Assembly (NCBI GenBank): GCA_034766995.1 | Contig: CM068313.1 | Coordinates: 7,569,461 to 7,633,460 of the forward strand | Length of the DNA stretch: 64,000 bases | Reading direction: 5' to 3' | DNA from: Acanthacorydalis orientalis | Taxonomy: Eukaryota > Arthropoda > Insecta > Megaloptera > Corydalidae | Program-made: the position numbers and the translations under genes | Notes under the pieces: model-generated | What the model was told of the DNA's origin: nothing | The model's input: the letters and a program-made list of their open reading frames with translations, nothing else | Databases searched by the model: none | In this document: positions 39,853 to 52,370 of the stretch, one piece after another | How the letters are laid out: the number at the start of each line of letters is the position of its first letter | Numbering within the stretch: position 1 is the first letter of the stretch

Positions 39853-40760
39853 TGTAAACATATTGAAAATAATGAAATAGTCACAAAATGATGATATTAA
39901 TTTTTAGATTTTAGTATCTATTCATATTTCTCTGACTCATGAATAAGTAACTCAAGTTATGGTGAAAATTGATAATTTTTCGCGTTGTTTAATCGTTCAT
40001 GTGGAGCTGTATGCAGTGAAGAAATAGTTAAGACCCTCAACTGAAACATTTATACACTATGAGAAGTTTTATAAGTAAATTAGGAATAAATTACTAACTA
40101 CATTGAAATTTTGTACCACTATTATGTAAGAGATACATTTTTTCAACTTATATATATATATATATATACTGCTTTAAATTGTAAATAATAATGAAATAAT
40201 TCAAAATTCTTATTTCAGCTATAACTGTTCATCCCTGTTTAAAACGATGAATCGCATCGCATATCTAATGATGTATGTGGTTGTAAATTATATAAAAAAA
40301 TATTTGATATTATGTTATAGATTTTAAATACCTAATAAATTATGAATTTCATTACAATTACAGAAAAAAAATGTATACAATTCAGAGATAAAAAAATAGA
40401 TATACAAACCATAAATAGTTAATTTATAAAAAGAAAACAATCAGACGATTTATTTTTATGCGACAACAATTTTCAGCTGAAAAATTGTATATAAATCATT
40501 TTCGTGACTATTTACTATTTTCAATATTGTTCATTAATTTTCTAGTCAAATTTATATATTTTTATTTGTCATCGTAGAATAAATCTGATATTTATGTGCC
40601 AAAAAAAAATACCAAAGATGTATTCAAGTTTTGTTAAATGATTTTAAGCTTAGTTATATTTATTGTCAATTTAAATATTTTTTTGTATTTATATTAATAA
40701 ACGTTTGTTTTCGAAATGATGTCTTTTCAATGTAATATTTTTAATGATATTTTTAAGAAT
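39853..40760 (+). other. Probable 3' UTR of the bHLH gene
   Basis: AATAAA occurs at 40085-40090 and again near 40333 and 40694, so the transcript could end at several sites. A short TA tract lies at about 40149-40168. No other coding frame is supported. Confidence 0.45.
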
Positions 40761-40769
40761 ATTACTTAA

Positions 40770-40925
40770 ATGTCCAGTGTTACGTAGTGTATTGGATTCA
40801 GGAGAATTAAGAATCGATCGAAAATTCCCAATAGAATTGAGTCCCAGCTGGCGAATGTGTCTTCTCTATTAGATTTGTCAGTTAACTGCAGACGGAACAG
40901 AAGGGAACTGTGCTATGGAAGGTAT
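40770..40925. promoter_or_regulatory. GC-richer patch with CAGCTG E-box
   Basis: This patch downstream of the bHLH gene stands out from AT-rich flanks. It contains CCCAGCTGG near 40843, a palindromic E-box of the type bound by NHLH-class dimers, and ATCGATCG near 40814. An enhancer is possible. The evidence is only composition and one motif. Confidence 0.25.
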
Positions 40926-41000
40926 ATGGAAAAATATGTTTTTTTTTTGTTTTTGAATAATATTTATTAAATATTACACACACACATATATATATATATA

Positions 41001-41047
<47 letters not shown>

Positions 41048-44000
41048 TTATATACACACACCTTTCTTATAAAGGTACATATTTTTCTCTTAAATTAGTT
41101 ATTAAAATATTTAAAAATGTTACTCTTCTTTTTTCAAATTTAAAAACGAACAAATTATTAAATCCATTGTTTTTTAGTCGATTATTTTGAATTATATTAA
41201 TATATAAGTTTTCATTTTTCTTCAAAATGAAATTAAAAAGTTTTATATTTTCTTAAAAAATTGATAATTATTAATTTTTCAAATTTCAGTGTTATCTTAC
41301 ATACCACGATTTTTTTCACAAAAATACGATTATATTGAAAAATATAATTAACGAATCAGTTTAGTGTGAAATAGAATTAAATTTCAGAAAATTTATGTCT
41401 AAAGCATTTAAGTTCGGGATAAATAAAACATATATTTCTATTTTTAATTTCTAAAGAACCCCATTCCTTTCTTTAATACCGATAATTATTAAAAAAAACA
41501 TTTTTTTATCATAGATTAATTGAATGAAGGAGTGAATAGAATTTTAGATAAGAAAAACTAGTTATATGACGTATAAATTTTAATTTGTTTTCAATCTACA
41601 TTTTTGTAGTTAATTTTTGATTTTTAGAGAAAAATTGAAGATTTTTGTGTAAGATATATGCATTTTATTAAAAAATGTTTATATGCTACGCATAATAAAT
41701 ATAATTTAATGAAAGAGAGATATTATTTAAATTAAAACAAGTTAATTTTAATGGAAAATAAATTTTATTTTACTTTTTATCTGTATTTAACATTTTTTAT
41801 TAAAAAAGTGTATTTTGTTTAAAAATATATAATTTATGGTTTTCTTATTTTATTTTTTGGAGATCTCGGTTCATTTACATATAAATATTTGATTTGGAAT
41901 GAAAAATTACTTATGTTTCGACTTTCGATTTTTCTTGAAAAAAAATTGACAGCCTATAGTATGCTGTTTTTGGTCAAAAATTACAATTTTTCTAAAATTT
42001 TTTTTCTGGTCAAAAATGTTATTCATTTAATGTAAAATATCATTTTAATGATTCGAAATGCATTTTTATCTATTCAAATTTTAAACGTAATTAAATATAC
42101 AACTTACTTGAATTTTTCAATTTTTCGACGTAAAATTTACAAAAGTTCAAGAAAGACGCTTTTTTTTGTTAAAATAATTATATTAAAATTTAATAAATGT
42201 AATATTATGAATCAATAACCAGTATATCAAAAAATAAAGACCAATTTAATGATAATCTTATTTTGTTTAATTTTTAATCTGCATTGAATATTGTAACGAA
42301 AAAAATATTATTGGGTTAAAATCTTCTTATGTTAAAAAAACATGATTTTTTGGTCTTTAGAGCTTATTTTTTTCAGTTCTCGATTTGTTCATCTATAAAT
42401 AATCGAACCATAATGAATTCAATAATTATTCGACTTCGGATTTTTCATTAAAAAAAAAATAATCGGCATGCTGTTTTTACTTAAAAATTAAAATATTTCC
42501 AAAATGATTTTTTTTGGTCAAACCCATTGCTCTCTTAATGGAAGATATAATTTTTTTGATGAAAAAATCATTTTTATTTATTTCTAGTGCAGTTACAATA
42601 AAATATATGTTTTGTCATATTTAGTTGTTAGTGAAAAATTATATAATTTTAATTAGAATTTTTTTAGATAAAATACTTATTTTTATAAATAAAAAATATA
42701 ATTTTCTTAGAAATTAATTAATATTTCAACTAAGACAAATAAATTTTAGAGAAAATAACTATTATTCACTGTTTAAAATTTTTTTATAAAAAACTCCTTT
42801 TGTGTAATAGAATCTTTTTTTAAATAAACACTTTTTTGATATAAACATTTTTGTTGCATAAAATATAACTATATACTTAACATATTTTCCTTTTTAGAAT
42901 AGAAAATATTACAAATTTAATTGTATATATTTCTAGATTAATTGAATTTTGAGGAAAAGTATAAAACCCTACACAATCTTTTATGTCGTCAGACATGTCA
43001 TCAGTGTGTGGTGAGAATAGATACATGATTTAATAATATAGTTAATTGTGTTAGTATCGAGGTGTGAACGAGGGTATAGAGTACTCTAAATTGATCATTA
43101 AACACATCACACGTATTTCATGCAGTACCAGCTTCAATGTACCGAATTGGATTTAAGAGGGGAAACTTAATCATTAGGGAATTGAACGGCGATTCAAACA
43201 CGTGTTTTGCTAATTTTTACCCTAGAAATAAAGTTCTCGATTTTTTCGATGCACTGATAAATTTATCTTTGTTAGATGGTCATTTTTTCTAGTTTCTTTA
43301 AAAGAGAACTCTAAAATTATTATTTGCATCATCTATTTTTTCACTTCTTTAACAAATTAATTATTAATCATTTTTAATTGTTACATATCATTAATTGTTA
43401 CATATAAAATCATTTTTGTGGCTTCTGAGGGAATGAAAAATATATTTACAAAGTGAATCATTCACATTGGTAAAAATTATATTGATTACTTCCATAACTT
43501 TTATTTACTATCTGACTTTTTGTATAAAAATATTATTTTTAAACATATCAAATTTCAAAACCAGTTAATTTATTGAAAATTTATTTGAGATTAATTGTAT
43601 TTATTTGAAAAGTAATTATACTACAGACTATTTACTGTATCTTAAATACTAATAATTATTTATTGATTAAAAATGCTCTGAATTATTCTCAAAAAGTTTT
43701 TCGACATATATTTTTATTACAGTGAAAAAAATAAAATCAATAGGCCATAACGTCAGTTATATAAATGACTTTTAAGAATTTTATTTGTTAATCAAATTAT
43801 TATTTTAATATATGTCGAATTCCAGAAATAGTTTATTTATTAAAATTTCTGTTTTGAATTAATTATTTGAAAATTAATTAAACTAAATATTGGTTCGTAT
43901 CTTATAAAAATTAATCTTATAAAAATTTAGTCAATAAAAAAATTCAAAATACTTCTTTATGTTTGTATTCAGTGAAACTTGAAAATATTAATCGAAAAGA

Positions 44001-45011
44001 ATTAAGAAAATGATTAATAAACCAATGTTCTATAAAAAAAAGATTTTTATGGCAGTTATAATACTGTAGCAACAAAAAAGTAAATATAATAGTTTATATT
44101 TATGTCCAAACATAAATGCGAACTGCTATTAAAAATTAAAATATATTTTATTACTTCTATTTTTTTATAAAAAAGGTTAATGTCGAATTTTGCAAAAATA
44201 AAAATAGTATAAAATTATAATTAAAGTGTACTGTAAAAAACGAAACATTTTATTCTTTTTCATTTATCAAAACAGAAATTTTTAAAACGTGAAATTATTA
44301 TTGTTATACATCAACAATTAGGTAGTGTAGTGTTTTTCTGTAGTTTATGAAATTTTGTGTAATTGAGCAGCCATTTTTTGACATCAAATGTGGACATAGA
44401 TAAGGACGCTGTGATTGATTTTGGATCTACTCATTATTTTTTATTTAAAATAAAAAATATATGTGTTGAACTTTACAAATATAGTTTTTAAATGTTATTT
44501 ATATCAAATACATTGTGAAATTCAACATTTTAATTATAATGTAAGATAAATGATAAATGACTAAGTTAACCTTCTTTTAAATAATTATATGGTTGCTTGA
44601 CAATTAGTTACATAACAAAGTGTAGTGAAATTTATGGTAATCAATTAATATTGAAATTGTGAAATATTTGGAATGCATTATAAGGTATGTAATAATTAAT
44701 ATATTTATTGCAAACTTTCAAAATTATTTGAATATTTTTAAATTTATTTGCGTGGAAGGACACATTTACTTTCAATTATAAAAAATATTTATCTGACTAT
44801 ATTGTTAATGTATTGCAATATTATCTAAGAAAATATTTATTAAATGTAAAAATTATATGATAATATTTTATTAATTTTTATATCAAATTAAATATCATAT
44901 ATAATTTATCCTATTTCGTTTCTCGTAATTACTGAAAATTGTAAATATATTATGTATTATTTTGTTTTACAGACTTTACTTTTATTTAGTTATTAATTAT
45001 CATATTACACT
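40926..45011. other. AT-rich intergenic region
   Basis: Mostly homopolymer-rich DNA without a recognisable gene. A CA/TA/TG palindrome is at 40976-41011, followed by a TA tract to about 41044. A moderately GC-richer patch at 42960-43240 contains a short ATG frame (MSSDMSSVC) followed by a GTGAGA donor-like site, but no partner exon was found. Confidence 0.6.
40976..41044. repeat. (CA)n(TA)n(TG)n perfect palindrome plus (TA)n
   Basis: Bases 40976-41011 form a perfect 36-bp palindrome: eleven bases of alternating AC, fourteen of TA and eleven of TG. A further TA run follows. Such compound tracts can extrude as cruciforms. Confidence 0.9.
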
Positions 45012-45017
45012 TTTATT
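45012..45017 (-). terminator. Possible polyadenylation signal of GTF3C3
   Basis: The minus strand reads AATAAA about 195 bp past the GTF3C3 stop codon. AT-rich context makes this a weak call. Confidence 0.3.
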
Positions 45018-45211
45018 ACAATATTTTAAATTACACAAAGAAATATTAGTTTTCGATATAACAAAACATTTTTTTGTTAACTTTATCAGTTTTTATATTA
45101 TAAAAAAAATATCATTGTTTGTACATTAATATAAGAATTAATTATAACACGTTCCTTTTATAAAGAAAAATAAATACTATATGAAATTATAAATATTTTT
45201 TTGTATATTAT

Positions 45212-47704
45212 TTAAATAATTATATGTTTTCTTAAATACATTAATGCTAAATCTTTTGACCCACTGCTATTATAACACAAGCTTATATTAAATGCAGCTT
45301 CTCTTTTTAAATGAATGATATTTCTTGATGGAACATTAAATTCAGGATGTTCATATTCAAGTACTTTTTTATAATGATGTATTGCTAATGGTAAAATTCC
45401 CAACTGATGGTATGTACGACCCAAATTGTAGTTCACCTCATAAATTGCAGCTTCTCCTCTATGTTTTTCATACTGTTTCATGAAAATCAGGCCTTGTACA
45501 ACAAGCGAATGTTTTTTTGCTGAGAATTTCTGACAAGCCATTTGTATTAATGTTACACCAATCAAAAATGCTAGTAAGGCGGATTCTTTAACTTTGTACG
45601 ATGCTGTATATTCACTGAGTGCGTATTTGTATGTACCGGCTACAAGACAGTTATTCGCATGTAAAGTGTGTAGAGAATCGTTTAAACAACATCTTGTCAA
45701 TAATCTCATTAAAAATCTATTGTGTCTACAGTCATCAGATCTCTGTATAATTAAGTTATAAAGATTCCACATTTTCTTATTAAGTAGTTGATTCAGACAT
45801 AGGAGTCTTATGATATCATATCCAGTGTATGAATCATTACTGTATATGCATGATAATATAGCAAGAAATTCAATTTGCTTTTTATATGTTTTTATAAATA
45901 ATTTTGACTGCATCCCAGATAGAATTATTCGTTCCATCAGATCATAATCTTTAGCTATAAATGCGATTTGTACTAAATCTTTGAATACATTCCATTCTGC
46001 TTCAATCGGAATATTTCGATCTTTATTTTTTGAAGTGTCACTCCTATCTAAAGTGAAGGTAAAAATTTCTTTTTCATCGGCAAGTAAATTATCTGAAACA
46101 TCGAATTCGTCTAACGCTGCAACTTCTTGAGCTAAATTCCCATCAGGACAGTGTCTCGATAGCATTAAAACACCAGCATGAATGTAATCTCGTATTTTTG
46201 AATGACGACGGAGTAACATACATCTTTCATATAAAAGGTTATTGTCAAGTACATCACAAGACCTTTCTTGAGCTAATGCTGAAAATGCTTCTTCTAGACG
46301 TCCTTGTTCCCTAAGAAGTGTCGATAATGTAATTCTGACTTCAGCTAATTGAGGAGCTAATTCTATAACTTGTTCATAACTTTTTATGGCTTCATCGAAA
46401 CGTTTACATGCTTGTAAACATTCTGCGTGTCTTAGCCAAACGGCTGCCATGCTAAATTTTTCTGTTTCTAATAATTTATCGAGAAGAAATAATGCTTCTC
46501 CATGATATTGTTCTTGTAAAAAAGCTTCAGCAATGTCAAACATTAAATCACCATTTTTCTCAAAGTCTATGCCTAACAATGTTTTTAGTATGTTCTCAAA
46601 TAAATGATTTTGTTTGAGATGTATTAAGCAGATATAGAACTTTGTTTCAATATCAATTAATATATCGCATTGTAAGCCATAAGCTATTATTTCTAACTTT
46701 TCTTCATTTTCACTATCAGATACAGCATATGTTTTTTTCTCAGCTTCAATTGTAATTTCACAATACTGAACCAAAATAGGTAAAATCTGTTCATATTCTT
46801 TCAGTGATATAAGTATATCGAGCATACAATTTACATGTTCGATTGTAATATGATTTGAACACTTCTGAAAAATGCAATCCATTGCGATTTTTGCTGAAGA
46901 AATGTCGCCGTTCCTGTAGTATTCTTCAGCAGCTATCACGGCATATTTTAATATTGTTTCATATTCTTCTGGACCTAACAGAGTTGCAGTACGGAGACAA
47001 GCTTTGTTATAATTTTTAGTATCGTCAAGGAGTTCATAAACAGATAATCGTCTTAAATGAAGCTTCTTATTCTTCGGAGTAGCACTGATCGCTTTAGTTA
47101 AACATGCTACTACTTGTTTATAATCGCCTCTCTGCTCAAACCTGTCAGCAAATTCAATCCATTGTTCAGCATTTTTCGGACTTAAATGCGCTGCAATCAG
47201 TGAATACTGTAAACTTTTTTCTGGATTTACTGTTTCATATATTTGAGCTAATGTGTAAAAGGGTTCTGCTGCTGTCGGAACTTGTCGTATGACTTCTAAA
47301 CACATTTTTTCTGCTGTTTCTGTATCTCCTCGAGCCCATCTTAAGTTAGCTTCACCCACTAAACCTTGTAAAGCGGGATGTAAAGTATTTTTACGTCGAC
47401 GTACTGGCTTTGCTGGAGCTTCGGTAGACAAAATATACTCTGGATTAACTTTAGATGTAGTTGCTACTACTTTTACATCTTCCTCATTGTCGCTTTCATT
47501 AGAATCACCCATAAACTCCGTGTACTCACTAAACGTAAGGCTACCTTGTAATAACTTATCAGTTATTTGTTCATTTGCAGATTTTTCTATACTTGTCGTT
47601 TCATCATTGTGAATTTCTTCTATTTCAATATTATGGGACGAATTTGATTTTGATACTGCCCCTAATAGCAATGTAACCGTGTCCATTTTATAATTGTTAT
47701 CCAT
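45212..47704 (-). CDS. GTF3C3: General transcription factor 3C polypeptide 3 (TFIIIC102)
   Basis: GTF3C3 (yeast Tfc4) is the TPR-rich TFIIIC subunit that bridges A-box recognition and TFIIIB recruitment at tRNA genes. One uninterrupted frame gives 830 residues; human GTF3C3 has 886. The N-terminus has KLLQGSLTFSEYTEFMG followed by an acidic stretch (SNESDNEED), then basic RRRKN. The conserved block LQGLVGEANLRWARGDTETA opens the first TPR array, with EPFYTLAQIYE and SLQYSLIAAHLSPKNAEQW behind it. A second TPR group lies at about 400-500 (AAVWLRHAECLQACKRFDEA). The C-terminal group includes NYNLGRTYHQLGILPLAIHHY and FNISLCYNSSG. The Met at residue 7 is an alternative start. Intronless here, like TBC1D22. 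It is followed on the same strand by the sulfatase gene upstream. Confidence 0.95.
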   Translation of the reverse strand: MDNNYKMDTVTLLLGAVSKSNSSHNIEIEEIHNDETTSIEKSANEQITDKLLQGSLTFSEYTEFMGDSNESDNEEDVKVVATTSKVNPEYILSTEAPAKPVRRRKNTLHPALQGLVGEANLRWARGDTETAEKMCLEVIRQVPTAAEPFYTLAQIYETVNPEKSLQYSLIAAHLSPKNAEQWIEFADRFEQRGDYKQVVACLTKAISATPKNKKLHLRRLSVYELLDDTKNYNKACLRTATLLGPEEYETILKYAVIAAEEYYRNGDISSAKIAMDCIFQKCSNHITIEHVNCMLDILISLKEYEQILPILVQYCEITIEAEKKTYAVSDSENEEKLEIIAYGLQCDILIDIETKFYICLIHLKQNHLFENILKTLLGIDFEKNGDLMFDIAEAFLQEQYHGEALFLLDKLLETEKFSMAAVWLRHAECLQACKRFDEAIKSYEQVIELAPQLAEVRITLSTLLREQGRLEEAFSALAQERSCDVLDNNLLYERCMLLRRHSKIRDYIHAGVLMLSRHCPDGNLAQEVAALDEFDVSDNLLADEKEIFTFTLDRSDTSKNKDRNIPIEAEWNVFKDLVQIAFIAKDYDLMERIILSGMQSKLFIKTYKKQIEFLAILSCIYSNDSYTGYDIIRLLCLNQLLNKKMWNLYNLIIQRSDDCRHNRFLMRLLTRCCLNDSLHTLHANNCLVAGTYKYALSEYTASYKVKESALLAFLIGVTLIQMACQKFSAKKHSLVVQGLIFMKQYEKHRGEAAIYEVNYNLGRTYHQLGILPLAIHHYKKVLEYEHPEFNVPSRNIIHLKREAAFNISLCYNSSGSKDLALMYLRKHIII

Positions 47705-48142
47705 TATGAAAATATATTTATTCTTGATAAATAATTTATGTTTTTCAATAAGCGTGTTTGATATTTAAATAGTCTTTTAGGTTAAGGTATATCAATCATT
47801 ACATATTATTTTATCACGGCTAGTTAGACAATTAAGAGAGAAATGAAAAAAATGTCTCTTCATTTGAGCAACTTTAAAATGTAATAACCATCGATTAAAA
47901 CATTATTATTAACGTCAAGAAAAGAAAAATATTTTCATTTTCTTGACAATAAATATATAATTTTATAGGCGTGACATCTGACTGTCTGTATGTAACTATA
48001 AAATTTAAATACAGATTCCTATAATAACGACATACGTTTCTTGTGCAAATTTAAATGAAATATTTTTAATCAGGTTTAATCTAACAATATGTAAATAGAT
48101 ACATAATTTTTAACACAAATTCGTTTATATGTATATATATAT

Positions 48143-48200
<58 letters not shown>

Positions 48201-48753
48201 CAGGTTATTTTTGTAGATAATGACATTTTTTATATACTTTGTGTGACCGCTAATAATTAAATAGTTCAAAAAAGAATGTAGCATAATAAAAAGTATATAT
48301 TTCTGTGATATTTTTAAAAATGTTGAGCGGTCGAATCTTTTTATTATAAACAACATTTCAAGAATTTAGCATTGGATATATAAAATAAGTAGTAAAAATA
48401 TTTTTTTTGTATTAAAAGATATATCTATTTCAAAACAATACATCTTTAACTACGCCAATGTTCATATGATCAAATATGAAATTAGTTTTCAATTCTTTTA
48501 CGTGTCCTGTACATAATCTGAGGTTTAAATAAAATAGTTTTTTAAAAGACAATAAAAAGAAAACGTAATATAAACATAAAAAATATATTTAAATCGGTTT
48601 CGATATTTACAAATATTCTACATATATACAATATACATTTGTATAAATAATAACTTAATATAAATTAATAAAAACAATTTTCAACCATACAACAATTATT
48701 ACAGTTGGGTAATAACGGAATGTGTAAAAATTTTAATAAATTATACAAGCAAA
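47705..48753. other. Intergenic spacer between GTF3C3 start and sulfatase 3' end
   Basis: About 1 kb of AT-rich DNA serves as GTF3C3 upstream region and sulfatase downstream region. A TA tract lies at about 48145-48197. No promoter element stands out. Confidence 0.5.
48145..48197. repeat. (TA)n tract
   Basis: About 50 bp of TA repeat in the GTF3C3-sulfatase spacer. Confidence 0.9.
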
Positions 48754-48759
48754 TTTATT
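48754..48759 (-). terminator. Polyadenylation signal of the sulfatase gene
   Basis: The minus strand reads AATAAA about 66 bp past the sulfatase stop codon. Confidence 0.5.
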
Positions 48760-48824
48760 ATTTTTGATAGGTCAAAAATAATAATTTACAATAAATATCG
48801 AATGTATCGAAAATTTATATATTT

Positions 48825-51800
48825 TCATACAGTTCCTCTCAAAACTTCATTCGTTTTTGCTTCAATCTCATCGATCTCATCTTTTGCTTCCATTGATCCA
48901 TTGTTTGTATTTGTTTTTGGTGTTCTTGAACGTAAATCAAATGCTTTAATGATGGATGAAAAATTTGTACGCGGCGATGCTCGGTAGGGAGATCTTGATT
49001 TGCATATAAGTAATAAAATTGAGCAGAGGGAAATAAGGAGGAGGATCGATACAGTAATTATAACTGCGAGCATTGACGGTGATATTGGCTGTCCGGAACA
49101 TTTATGACATTTATCTTGCCATGTGGTCCAAACGTTATCCCAATTAGCCGGATTCGCTTTTAGATCTGTTGGTACGTTGGTAGCTGGGACGATATTTTTA
49201 CGATATTGCATAAGACTTTCTTCAAGACTAAGGAGTATGAGAGGTCTAGCTGATGCAAGATTTACCATTTCACATGGATCTTCTCTGATGTTGAATAAAC
49301 ACGGTGATTCGAGAGGACGGCAAATTGTTTTCGGATTTGTCTCATCTTCATCGCGTTCAGAACATTTTACGATTGCTTCATAGCGGAGATTTTCGATGGT
49401 TTCGGATGTGAGATATTGCTTTTTATATACATGGTCGTCTGAAAAATAAACATTTAATTATTAATTTATAAATACGAAGACAAATATAAATAATTTGAGT
49501 ACGAGAAATATTTATTTATATTCGAATTTTCAAATTACAATCATTTAAACAATCTAGTTTTTATCGAGCATTAGATATTTGAATAAGTCAAACATTCCCA
49601 TATTAAACTGTTATTTTTTTAGAAAAGACGGAAATTTTATAAAAAATTAAATATATACCTGTGACATGTTTCAAAGATCGTTTTTCTTCCAACTGTTTCG
49701 TAGTAACAACACCAGATAAAGCAATTCCCGCTTTCGAATTGAGTACTTCATCAAAATCATAATCGAACGTAGAGTTTTCACCAGAATCACCGAACCAACC
49801 GTCTTGTTTTCCTTCCAGTACCGTTCCGATGATATATTTCCAATCACCACGGCGTATACTAGCATAATTATCAATGTCATCAATATTGTTCACTACTTCT
49901 ATACGAGGGCTTGGTAAATTTTCTGATAAAGCTCGCCACATATTAATACCATCAATTGATCCAAGATTGCTACTGTTTAACCCTAGAATAAGAAAAGGAA
50001 TATATTAATACATTTTATAAGCACAAAACTTGATCAAATATAGTTCTTGTATACTATAATAGAATAAAAAATTTATAACTCGTGCGATAAAATATTTTTA
50101 AACACTTTTTTAGATTGTTTTAACAGATAAGATTTACTACTAGGTCATGAGTTATTCATAATAAATAGTTTTTGCTAGATATTTTATTTATTTAGTTTGT
50201 CTATATAAAAAAGCATTAAGGATCTAAATTTTAATCTAATACGAGACATTTAGTTCATTAAATAAAATTTTTGCTTTTAATTTATCGACTTCATTATCGT
50301 TTTGTTAAATCAAATACTTGTTATATTTCTATTTATTTATTTACAACTGATTAATGAAAATAAATAGCAAAAAATGCACTAAAAAAATAATTACCTGCAG
50401 CTGCATATAAAGTGGGTAACCAATCAGTAACATGCATTAATTGATTTGAAACTCGTTGTGTTGTATTAAGAAGTGGACTCCAGACTGTGGCTACAGTCTT
50501 AATGCCCCCTTCCCACGGACCTCCTTTTAACTGTAAAGAAATATAAAAATAATAAGTCATTTGCGACAAACAAGTAATATGTCATGTTGTAAATTTATTA
50601 TTTATTATTGTTGAATAGTTATTTGTTGACTATTTAAGTATTCTGAATGTATAAAGTTAATAATAACGAAAGAACATATTACTTACGCCTCTGAATGGAT
50701 AATTAGAGCCTCTGTTAGCATGAATTCCTTCTGTTTGAGCTCCATTGTCTGATATAAATATGATAATTGAGTTTTCTAACATGCCCTTTTCACGCAGAGC
50801 TGAGACAACCGTGCCCACGCTTTTATCTAACATTGTAACCATTGCTGTAATAAAAATATGGAAATTAAAATTCATTCATTGTTCACTTAATAACATTTTT
50901 AGAATGTTCGTTGATTTGTTTAAATATTGAAACATGTTTTAGACTGAATAATTAGTTATAAATAGTTCAATAAAACAAAATTTTTTAACGTTTATAAAAT
51001 GCTTATTTTGATTCATTGATCTTAAGAGTAAATAAATAATAATTTACCTGCATAGACTCTTCTCTCAGGATCTTTAATGTGTGTAAATTTCGCAACTTCT
51101 TCATCAGGAGCTTGAAGTGGATTGTCTTGATTGCCGGTGTGTGGTGCAAGATGTGCAAGATACATAAACATAGGATTTTCTGTATTATGTTCTTTGATTA
51201 GTTTCACAGCTTCTTCAGTAAATAAAGTCGTTGAATATTTGCCACGAGATTCATAATCGACGCTCATGTTACGTCTCATGTCATACCCAACGAATGATTC
51301 GAACTGTAAATAAATTAATCGTAAATAATTAAAAAAGTCATTCAAATAAAAAAAAATTAAATTTTGTGTTAATTTAATTTATATAATTTTTACTTCTAGT
51401 CAAAATGTCTGAGTCACTGATTTGATATTTCAATGAAAAACTGTTTTAATATGTCAGTCTGTGATGAGTTCTAGCGTGAAATGTCTTTATAATTTTATAT
51501 AAAAAAGCGGAATTTGACCTTTTTCAATCATTCACCTTCTTGTCTAAGTATTTTATTATTATTATTTCTTTTTATAGTACAATTGTTGAGGTTTATAATT
51601 TAATTTCATGATTTTTATTGAAGTAAATGTACGAGGTTGAATGAAAGGGATATTTGAAATATTTTCAAAAGATAAAATCAATTAGTGTATATAATATTAG
51701 AAATATCTCAAAAAGAGAAATAAAACACGATTCTTGGGAGTGTTTTGTTGAATAAAATGTAATTAGTGCAATAGTTGAGGGCAATTACGTGTCTGAAATA

Positions 51801-52316
51801 CATGAGAAAAATTTGAAAGGAATTTCATCATTTTTATATTTAATTACTGTTAAATGATTTCAAGATTTACATAAATATTTAAAAAAAAATTGAACATGTT
51901 TATTAAATAAAATTTCAACAGTAAAATATGTAAATATCTAGAATTTATGGAATGGAATATTTTCAGAAATATTTTTGTGTATTTAAAAATAAAAGTTTTT
52001 TTTAAGCAATATTTTTGAGACTAAGTTATGATCACACTGCAGTTTATAAAAAATGCTTTGATTTAATAGATAAAAGCGAAATGTTGGACTAAGTCAATTG
52101 TAAAGATTATATTTTTTTAACTCAAAATAGGATAGAATATAAATTGTACAAAATGTATTTTTAAACATTTTTTTTAAAAATATAGGAAAATTCTAGACAA
52201 ATAGTTCGGATTAATTGACTTTTTAAGCTTTACTTATAATCCTTGACTCATAAGTGATTGAATATAACATTTCTAACTTTCAAACAAATAAAAAAAAATT
52301 AATTGAAGTCATATGC

Positions 52317-52370
<54 letters not shown>

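Noticed and set aside
47104..47612. Plus-strand frames of 62 and 107 codons
   Set aside because: Antisense shadows of GTF3C3.
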